A DNA stretch of 64,000 nucleotides from Atriophallophorus winterbourni. Taxonomy: Eukaryota; Platyhelminthes; Trematoda; Plagiorchiida; Microphallidae. The position numbers and the translations under genes were made by a program. The notes under the pieces are model-generated. The model was not told the origin of the DNA and searched no databases. It saw only the letters and a program-made list of their open reading frames with translations. The stretch spans positions 1 to 64,000 of the forward strand of contig JACCGJ010010178.1 of NCBI GenBank assembly GCA_013407085.1. The letters run 5' to 3'. This document shows, piece after piece, positions 58,701-64,000 of the stretch (position 1 is the first letter of the stretch; every line of letters begins with the position of its first letter).

Positions 58701-61700
58701 ATGAATCACGCAGTTTGCACCCCTTTCTGGAAATTCAGTATAATTATTGTTGTATCGCAAGAATAGGAATCTGAACTAAAAGCTCACTAAATGTCGACTC
58801 GACATTATGCCTCCTTTCTTCGATAGAACTGTATTAGTCAGTTGAGGCAATCGCCTGAACGGTGTGTATGTATGTATGAATTCACAAGCCTGAGTCCAGG
58901 CAAAGCGCCGCACGGTCATAGATCGCACGTGGGCTAAGATAATGGCAGCTCGCCCAGGCCTAGACAACTACCAAAACGAAAATAGAAACGTTGCGTAGTG
59001 TGGCTACATTTAATCGACTGGCCGTTGCGCGGTATGTGAATCGGCCGTGAAAATCTTGTCACTGGTTCCGGATGAAACTCGGTTGTGAGTGAAGGAAAGT
59101 CTTGGAGTCAACTGATGTGGTGGTACAGTGACTGCCACATTGCCTGTATCTGGACAAAAATCCCTGCTTCATTATAACTACACATTTCCACGTATTTTGT
59201 TTCACTCGATTGTATTGGTCATAATCTATTCCTTTTCCTTGTTCTCACAGTTTCCATGGTGATGGTTTCTATCGTAATACGGTTTTCAACGAGGAAACCA
59301 CTTTTGAATTTTGCGCCTCAAATTGGTTGTGTTTTGCCGACTCAGAATTGTTCCCGGATCCTCCGTTCCAATTATTGTGGGTTGGCACTGTTTCAACTTT
59401 TAGCGTTTCTATCATGTTCAGTGTATATCCACCTCCGTATTTGGTTCGAATCATAATTGAATTTATGTGATTTAGGAATGCTGGTTTTACCCCGGACGTT
59501 TTCTCTTGTTTGGGCGCAATTGTCCTGCCAAGTCCTACGTTCGTTTCGCAATCTGATAGGCACTGACTGCACGTCTTTAGATCTCTAATTTTTTGTATTT
59601 ATATTTCTGTATGGTTTAGATTTTTATAGCTGTTGATGTGCTTGTCGTTATTTTCTACGGTTTTTTATGCCATACCGTTTTTCGGTCTTTTTACAATAGC
59701 GTTTTTGTTATCTGTATATTAGGATTCAAATTACGGGAGATGTCGTCACTATGTCATTTAAAGTATGGGTTCAAGATTTTGCCTTGAGTTACAATTTGCT
59801 TCTAAAAAACGTATCGTAGTAACAGAAACGCTGAATCATATAAATGGGTTAAATTTACGGGCCTGAACAAAAAATCCACATTTGCGTGAATTTCCATCAC
59901 ACACACACACACCACGACCGGTTTTGTGGGTTTGACTCATGTACATGGTGTGGTATGAAAGCAGAAGCCTGATCCAGGCAAAGTGCCGCACAGTCAGAGA
60001 CTGCACGTTGGCGATATTCCTGTCAGGTTGCCCAGGCCTAGACAGATATGAGAAATAGAGAATAAAGATTGTAGTGAGACTCCAGCTTGTTTCAGAATGC
60101 AGCTCAATCAATTCAGCACGTTGTTAGCCGCACAGCACAGTACTGTACGGTTGCACATCCGCGCTACACGGCGTGCAATAGTGCAGCACTTCTGTACTGT
60201 GCGGCTAACACCGTGCTAAATAGATTGGCCATCGCTGGTGAGCTGCATACTGAAACAGGCTGGAGTCTCACTACCATTTCTATTCCCCCCCTCATATCTG
60301 TCTCGGACTGGGCAACCTGACAGTATCTTAGCCCACGTGTAGTCTTTGACTGTGTGCCACTTTACATGGATCAGGCTTGTGATTTCACATGTGTTGTTGT
60401 TGAACAGGTTGATCTTATCCAACGCTGGCTTACAAGTTCATACCTTGTGATATCTTGCGCGCTTCTAGCTTCCAAACATAGCAAGCATCTGTATTCTGTA
60501 GTTTTAGATGTGGTGTGAAGTTTTCTTTTTTGATCTCCTATTGCAGACGTGATAACCGGGATCAGACTGAACTGGAGTTGAATTTTGAACTGTTTGCTGC
60601 AGGACGTCACTTTGAACCGCTAAAGCTACTCTATGTGAGTTTTTTAAACTTTATACAATGCTTCATGCATACATACGTATAAAATACTCCATACATTTTG
60701 TTGTGCATTTGACACCGCCTATGGTGAACTGTGGTCGCATTTTTCGCGGGATTTTCTTCCCTTTTTCGATCAGTGAGGCCTGTAGATCTTCATTTACTAA
60801 CCCTAGGTTCTTGCCTCGATACTTGCTACTGGTGTAATGCTTTTTGTGATGATGATGTTCTTGTCTTGTTTATTTCCCTAGTATCGCACACTTTCCTCTC
60901 AAAGTTTGTAAAAATGTAACGCTAATAAGCACTACCCCTCGGTTTTCCAGCGAACACCTCACGACTTAATAGCTTTCGAGTAAGAATAAGAGATTGAGGT
61001 TCCAGCCAACGAATCCGCCCACTTGAACCGGTGTTTAAAATTGCCTTTGATTCTGTGCTTCCTTAATTTTACTCTCTTTCTCGGATGTTTGGTTTTTAAA
61101 TAGCTTAAATTACTGCTTTCGTTTTTTTCTAGCTAATTGCTCCAAATGACGCTGATCTGTGCATCAGACTTTTAACTTTCGTTGACTCAGACGAATGTTC
61201 CGCAACTGTGGAGAATAAATTGGACCTCTATCATGATGTATTTCGCGTGTGTTCGCTTGTTCCCGGACTCGAAATGTTCTTTTGCAATCTACTCGGAAGT
61301 ATTTTTAAAAGGTAATGTTAACCATATTTTTTGAGGTTATCTTTCAAAGTTCAACATGTTCCAAAGTTACGGAACAGTGACAGATGCCTACCTCTTTTCT
61401 TTATAAATAATCTTTAAATATTCGAGCAGAGAATAAGATTATCTTCTAATTTTATTCAATCTTTGGTTCTAAGAATGCCTCCTTGTGCGATAAGGTTTGA
61501 TATTTTTTTTAAATCCCATTTACTGAACTCGTGCTCTTTTTGTCATTTGTTCATTCGAATTCGCGAATTCATTTTGAAGCTCAAGTGTAAAAGTGACTTT
61601 CCATTATCACGAAGCGGTAGCGATGATAAATCTTCCACTGGACAGTGTGCAGTTATTTTTCCGGATAACGTTGCTAGCCATTTACTCTCTTAACTTTTGT

Positions 61701-64000
61701 GCGACTATCTCCTTCTGGAGGATGAGTCGGCTTCAATGAAGATTTTTGGAAATTTGAGTACAAAGCGGCGTCCCCAGCACCACTCGGCGTTTGTTCGAGT
61801 CAGCTTCTCTAGCCTTTGCACAACCAAGTGCGACCTGCAAGGCAGCAGGGAGTTGCCAGAAAGAGGTGGTGTGCACCAACTAACCGTTCCAGATTTTTCC
61901 TCAGGGTTTTCTTCCGAAACCTTTCTAGCGATCGGGTATCCCGCAAGGCAGCGGAGGTTTAGAATCAGGGTTTTCCTTCGCTCAGATGAAATGCCCTCCC
62001 ACTCTAACGAGCTCCATCTGCCCGATGCAAACTGGTTTTCAGGCGCCAGTCACTCACCCTCGTCCCTTCTCCTGTTGGTAGAAGCAGTTCCGCCAGGCAC
62101 ATGGAGCCACTCGTGCAGGCCAAAAGCTGGACTTGGTTGTCAGAGGCTATTTGAGACGCGCGCCATATGGGAGCATTTTATAAACAGTGCGAGCTTATCC
62201 CCACTGCCACCCCCGGCTATAACAACCTTTGGAACCCCTCTGTAAGATGGAAAATTAGCGTTTTTCACATTCGGCCAATATTCAGCCTGGATGAAAACCG
62301 TGCGTGTTGCCATCACGCCATCTGTTTAGCTTGATTGAGCTTGAGAGTGGATACTCAATATTCACGGAATCCTATCGCTTCCATCTTCTTTCGATTAGAT
62401 CCGGTGATCCGTTTGTGGCATTGGATACATCCGTTCCACAGCCCCATCTACGCTGGCCTGTTTGGTTCCGAGCGATGATTTCTTTGCTGGATGAGCCGTT
62501 GAAAGCGTGAGTTAACTTTATTTTATTGTTTAATCATGATGAGTAGAACTTTTACACAGCAATTTGTCTTCGGCGTATAATATGGCCAGTGGTATTTTGA
62601 GATGAACTTTAGGTTCTGACCGATTTTGACTGATTAGCAAGTTAGAAAACAACTCCAGACATCGCGTGCTATTCACGGCAAATTTTGTCTCCATCGTCAT
62701 TGAGTGTAAGGGTTTCATTTGCTATCTGCTTTGCGATGATTGAAACTGCCCATCATATCACGCCTTGTTCTTATTCCCTAGTAAAGGATCAAATAAACAG
62801 TCAGGTGGCCATCTCATAGCGATCAACGTACCTGATGCCACGTTCTTGTTAGTCGCCTTTGCCCTCTCTTGGTCATACACGCCCCTAGCAACCATTCAAG
62901 TAATATAATTGATCACATTGTACTTCATATTGTTTTAAAACATACATATTTTTACATATATATGACTCTTTCAATCCTCGTAGAACCTTATGTTGCTGTC
63001 TATAGTTACTTTGTGAAAATAGCACGAAACCGGTCTGTCTATGGGTTTTACTTATTTAATCGTGTGCCCGTCAATAATACGGTTCATTTTCATACATTCA
63101 ACCATTTGGTAAAAATTTATTAGTTCATTTTGTTATGCACTGCCAGACAGGCCGTTCTCACTTTTAGCTCTGCTACAACTCACTACCTGTTGGTCAGGCT
63201 GTGAATTCGGGTGCTCAGTTTGTCAATAGTGTTGATATTTATTTGAGGATACGTTCACTTTGTTGTTGGCCGATTCAAGACCTCTCATGTCTTACGTCAC
63301 GTTTACCTACACGCATTAGATCGAATGTTTTATTGTTGCTTACTTGGTTAGATGGGATTCAGCTAGGGTTCCAGCAATTAGGATGTTTACTCTCCGTTTT
63401 TTACGTGGTTTAAGTGTCAGTTTTTATCAGATCGTATTGTCCCATCGTTGTTTTTCTTCAGCTCTTATGATGCCTTCAAAGACATCGTTCAAAAACACGT
63501 GGCAGCGGATGAAGCACTATCTTCAGCTCATTTGAAGGGTGTGTCATCTCAGTCTGCGCGTATTTTGTACGCTAACCACTTGCCACAGCAGAAGCACTTT
63601 TGGACGGAACTTTTTCCGCAAGGTCATTTACCATGTGAATGTCCGTTACCCCAAGCTCCATTACTTAAACCGCTTCCCGTTGGCGGCGATTCTGTGGAGC
63701 CCAAATCAGAGGCTGTAAACTACGATTCACAAAGGATCGCTGTGACGTGGAAAATGCTCGCCTGTGACTTGCTGCGATCTGTTGTTCTAAAGATCCCACC
63801 TGGGATCCAGTTGGTTTGTAAATCGATCGAACGAGTGGTTCCGACGGAAGTGATACGTGGTGGTTTCTTCGGTATGCATCTTGTCTTGGCCAACATTTTT
63901 CTTCGTATTCATCAAGAAGTGGTGCTTGATGAAGTCGAGCGTTTACAGCTGTTGATTCTGTGGGAACATCTTTGTGCTGTTTTGGAGTCCTCTGTTGACC
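46514..64000 (+). CDS. Large multi-exon host gene, family not recognised, runs off right edge
   Basis: At least a dozen exons with GT/AG borders are readable: 46514-46770, 46800-47048, 47081-47317, 49594-49900, 50796-50834, 50908-51338, 52452-52909, 54783-55112, 57102-57281, 57696-57867, 57978-58194, 59251-59400, 60547-60634, 61133-61311, 61474-61590, 62330-62506 and 63462 onward. Phases agree for the first nine, for 60547 to 61474, and for 62330 to 63462. Over 1,300 residues are covered, mostly leucine-rich and helix-like, with an acidic/serine linker (TESAENEDDSEFITVSD). The protein is probably a large cytosolic or nuclear scaffold, but no signature motif was seen and no name is offered. 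First introns are tiny (29 and 32 bp); later ones hold LINE and foldback repeats. The true start is not fixed. Confidence 0.6.
46800..47048 (+). CDS. Large gene, exon 2
   Basis: 83 codons in phase 0 between a 29-bp intron (46771-46799) and a 32-bp intron (47049-47080). The frame contains RFMEILNVLCVLSQHNIL and AYRALIRDLLSFSLKKSRDY. Confidence 0.65.
47081..47317 (+). CDS. Large gene, exon 3
   Basis: 79 codons in phase 0 from CTTTACCTGGAA to a GTAAGT donor. It encodes LYLEKLSDWLKFCFKNTDF and ALRLAGHLSHKLYDEIAWNI. Confidence 0.65.
47745..48103. mobile_element. Foldback-type element with TA-rich centre
   Basis: The left arm starts ATGGTATGAAAGCACAAGCC and the right end is the reverse complement, TGCCTGGATCAGGCTTGTGC then TTTCATACAT, so the unit ends in inverted repeats. 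The left arm continues with CTGTCAGGTTGCCCAGGCCT and TAGCCGCACCACGCACATGT. The centre (47970-48050) is a TA repeat that has replaced most of the right arm. Confidence 0.7.
47970..48050. repeat. TA-rich microsatellite
   Basis: Runs of TA with scattered CTA interruptions lie between the arms of the foldback element. Confidence 0.9.
48165..48340 (+). repeat. GATGAT-tail repeat family, copy 1
   Basis: TGTAGGCGCCTCGTTCCAGT, CATGGTTGTATGGCAAGTAA and CCAGTGTAATGTTGTTCATG follow the same order as at 52110. The tail is short here. Confidence 0.6.
48785..48955 (+). repeat. GATGAT-tail repeat family, copy 2
   Basis: TTAGGCGCCTCAGCTCGGTT begins the copy and GTCGATGTAATATTGTCTTT followed by GATTATGC closes it. 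It is more diverged than copies 1 and 3. Confidence 0.5.
49594..49900 (+). CDS. Large gene, exon 4
   Basis: The exon follows TTTTCTTTTCTTCTAG and ends in phase 1 before GTGCTC. It encodes KRVIAICRLLVFWDELSCRL and an acidic/serine stretch, then SVQVSSSEESPAPRLK. Confidence 0.65.
50796..50834 (+). CDS. Large gene, 39-bp micro-exon
   Basis: After TTTTTTCACAAG the exon continues the split glycine codon and reads VLKNRTIDQTTE before GTTAGC, ending in phase 1 as the next exon needs. Confidence 0.6.
50908..51338 (+). CDS. Large gene, exon 6
   Basis: From CTTCTGTTTAG to a GTAAGC donor, 143 codons. It encodes TSPEPLVDPSANFDLLRVLL, LPSCVYSLLLQNPVFG and a Trp-containing segment MNSWVGVTGIACGLPFPALS. 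Confidence 0.7.
51795..51890 (+). repeat. Dispersed repeat also found inverted at 56.46 kb
   Basis: TTTCGTGAACGAGTACAGCC and AGCTTCCTTGCAGCTTTAGC match the minus strand of 56460-56562 (TTTAATGAGCGAGTAAAACG and AGCTTCCTTGCGGCCTTCAC). Confidence 0.65.
52110..52292 (+). repeat. GATGAT-tail repeat family, copy 3
   Basis: TGTAGGCACCTCTTCCCAGT, CATGGTTGTATGGCAGTTAA, GCTACCGATGTAATGCTGTC and a run of seven GAT-type units form the clearest copy. Confidence 0.7.
52452..52909 (+). CDS. Large gene, exon 7
   Basis: From TTTTGATTTTCAG to a GTACGT donor, ending in phase 2. It contains GFSVLPCLLSLMKSDLRHSV, LTVLSILKIVVDVLNCVN and CLLLRSLCHLLSMSFSGEY, all helix-like. The split leucine codon is completed by the next exon. 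Confidence 0.7.
53450..54520 (+). pseudogene. RTE-like LINE fragment, endonuclease end to reverse transcriptase start
   Basis: A + strand text with stops shows VSARWLGCIEDCRFFW (endonuclease C-terminal region), then RELWWLQKVEQMEVTSNSIN, ESLKRFKAADPNELTLVLF, LGDIFHRIWETETIP and SIFKKGVRQ, in the order typical of RTE-type elements. It lies in the intron between the exons ending at 52909 and starting at 54783. It stops before the catalytic region. Confidence 0.75.
54783..55112 (+). CDS. Large gene, exon 8
   Basis: After TTTTCTGTTAAG the exon completes the leucine codon and reads STLLNDSIKQYDAAVRLLSE, LLNFPLVLADIGYQQLQTVG and SGLARQIMAQVSAQLFSSCN, ending in phase 2 before GTAAGT. Confidence 0.7.
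55265..55342 (+). other. Possible alternative or pseudo exon
   Basis: A GT/AG-bounded frame reads IFKSESRPNLPLYILCLSCG. Its phase (0) fits neither neighbour, while the exons on both sides join directly. Confidence 0.25.
55600..56400. other. Intron sequence, nothing recognised
   Basis: A short CA run at 55626 and unrelated short frames only. Confidence 0.4.
56460..56562 (-). repeat. Dispersed repeat, inverted copy of 51.8 kb
   Basis: Minus-strand text matches 51795-51890 for about 95 bp. Both copies keep an open frame (ERV-HQ-SFLAA--HKLS pattern), which hints at a former coding sequence. Confidence 0.6.
56570..56745 (+). repeat. GATGAT-tail repeat family, copy 4
   Basis: TGTTTGTATGGCAGATATGC, CACCGGTGTAATACTGTTCA and a run of GAT units repeat the pattern at 52110. 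Confidence 0.6.
57102..57281 (+). CDS. Large gene, exon 9
   Basis: After TTCTTGCTTTCCAG the exon joins exon 8 in phase 2 and reads NALRYLLCLVKFSLFVSSET and DIAVLHSCATAFAQTLVCRC before GTAAGC. Confidence 0.6.
57696..57867 (+). CDS. Large gene, probable exon
   Basis: After TGCGTTTTCAG the frame ERLLLCYESPKLNIHIGTVC and DYRLPFCLLSKHIRLSVNVF looks like a beta-sandwich segment. The incoming phase is 0, which does not follow from exon 9, so an exon between them may be missed. Confidence 0.4.
57978..58194 (+). CDS. Large gene, possible exon
   Basis: The frame IDFDLRELSLNNALNSVYYA and PIREIVIFVSFNKCPPWLY ends before a good GTAAGC donor. The acceptor (CCCGTCAATGAG) is weak and the phase is not matched upstream. 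Confidence 0.35.
58868..58985 (+). repeat. Foldback-family repeat, half copy
   Basis: TATGAATTCACAAGCCTGAG, TCCAGGCAAAGCGCCGCACG and GCCCAGGCCTAGACAACTAC match the unit at 47745. Confidence 0.7.
59251..59400 (+). CDS. Large gene, possible exon, frame uncertain
   Basis: After CTTGTTCTCACAG one frame reads FHGDGFYRNTVFNEETTFEF and CASNWLCFADSELFPDPPF, which looks protein-like. A second frame over the same bases is open longer. No strong donor was found. Confidence 0.35.
59868..59935 (+). repeat. Dispersed repeat, CA run with CCACGACCGG core, short copy
   Basis: AATCCACATTTGCGTGAATT, a CA run and CCACGACCGGTTTTGTG match the copies at 5250 and 22690. It stops where the foldback element begins. 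Confidence 0.6.
59944..60400. mobile_element. Foldback element with arms of about 190-215 bp
   Basis: The left arm (59944-60130) and right arm (60180-60400) are near-complete reverse complements: TGGTATGAAAGCAGAAGCCT against AGGCTTGTGATTTCACATG at the ends, CTGTCAGGTTGCCCAGGCC against GGGCAACCTGACAGTATCTT in the middle, and TTAGCCGCACAGCACAGTAC against TACTGTGCGGCTAACACC near the loop. The loop is about 50 bp. There is no coding frame. Confidence 0.85.
60547..60634 (+). CDS. Large gene, exon
   Basis: After CTCCTATTGCAG the frame reads RDNRDQTELELNFELFAAGR and HFEPLKLLY before GTGAGT, ending in phase 0 as the next exon requires. Confidence 0.55.
60775..60862 (+). repeat. GATGAT-tail repeat family, 3' end only
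   Basis: TGCCTCGATACTTGCTACTG, GTGTAATGCTTTTTGTGATG and ATGATG match the last part of the copy at 52110. Confidence 0.5.
61133..61311 (+). CDS. Large gene, exon
   Basis: After CGTTTTTTTCTAG the frame reads LIAPNDADLCIRLLTFVDSD and VFRVCSLVPGLEMFFCNLLG, ending in phase 2 before GTAATG. Confidence 0.6.
61474..61590 (+). CDS. Large gene, probable exon
   Basis: The acceptor TTTGGTTCTAAG and phase 2 fit the previous exon; the frame reads MPPCAIRFDIFFKSHLLNSC and IRIREFILKLK. The donor is uncertain (GTAAAA is the best candidate); the frame stays open to 61693, where the 500-bp repeat begins. Confidence 0.4.
61695..62228 (+). repeat. 500-bp dispersed repeat, copy 2
   Basis: TTTGTGCGACTATCTCCTTC to CCGGCTATAACAACC repeats 18717-19217 in the same orientation, with a small insertion (AGAGGTGGTGTGCACCAAC, near 61862). 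A 182-codon frame lies inside, but copy 1 does not keep it. Confidence 0.8.
62330..62506 (+). CDS. Large gene, exon
   Basis: After GCCATCTGTTTAG the frame reads LIELESGYSIFTESYRFHLL and LRWPVWFRAMISLLDEPLK, ending in phase 2 before GTGAGT. It joins in frame to the exon at 63462. Confidence 0.6.
62507..63461. other. Intron sequence, nothing recognised
   Basis: AT-rich sequence with short frames only. Confidence 0.5.
63462..64000 (+). CDS. Large gene, long exon cut by the window edge
   Basis: From TTGTTTTTCTTCAG the frame stays open for 179 codons to the edge. It reads SYDAFKDIVQKHVAADEALS, LPQQKHFWTELFPQGHLPCE, MLACDLLRSVVLKIPPGIQL and EVERLQLLILWEHLCAVLES. Third-position usage and length make it the clearest exon of this gene. 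Confidence 0.75.

Noticed and set aside
61697..62245. 182-codon open frame
   Set aside because: It lies inside the 500-bp repeat, and copy 1 at 18.7 kb does not keep the frame.
1..64000. CRISPR array, prokaryotic operon or phage region
   Set aside because: No spaced direct repeats of that kind; intron structure and element types are eukaryotic.

Overview
The window is eukaryotic, AT-rich and full of repeats. Split genes, canonical GT/AG junctions, introns as short as 29-35 bp beside introns of several kb, and the mix of CR1/Jockey-like LINEs, RTE-like LINEs and a CsRn1-like Ty3/gypsy element point to a parasitic flatworm, most likely a digenean fluke. That is inference from repeat families and intron sizes; the species cannot be named from sequence alone.

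Layout. 1-2.76 kb: decayed LINE (family A, + strand). 3.8-17.1 kb: a host gene on + with WD40-like exons and a final C2H2-type zinc-finger exon, all recognised junctions in phase 0. Its introns hold a minus-strand family A LINE (5.5-6.96 kb), a truncated 18S rRNA 3' end in antisense (7.43-7.60 kb) and a LINE tail (11.5-11.8 kb). 19.7-24.45 kb: a complete FBXO36-like F-box gene on minus, 4 exons, 630 nt of CDS, with 31- and 35-bp introns and one 4.06-kb intron. 25.1-32 kb: a graveyard of LINE pieces with some possible exons at 28.5-29.8 kb. 32.2-35.8 kb: AT-rich and nearly empty. 36.4-41.55 kb: one nearly full-length LINE (family B: PHD-finger ORF1, endonuclease/reverse transcriptase ORF2) between two copies of its own 3' tail. 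41.55-44.53 kb: a truncated gypsy pol/gag on minus, joined through a perfect 54-bp palindrome to the gag of another LTR element. 45.3-46.4 kb: 3' part of an RTE-like LINE on minus with a small repeat nested in it. 46.5 kb to the right edge: a large multi-exon host gene on +, whose family I do not recognise and which runs off the window.

Three host transcription units are therefore supported (WD40/zinc finger +, FBXO36 -, large gene +), with a weak fourth candidate near 29 kb. Most other sequence is mobile-element debris. Small repeats recur across introns: a foldback-type family (seen as two inverted pairs), a 500-bp repeat present twice in the same orientation, a family ending in GATGAT repeats, and a family with a CA run followed by CCACGACCGGTTTTGTG. 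No CRISPR array, tRNA gene or prokaryotic-type operon was seen.
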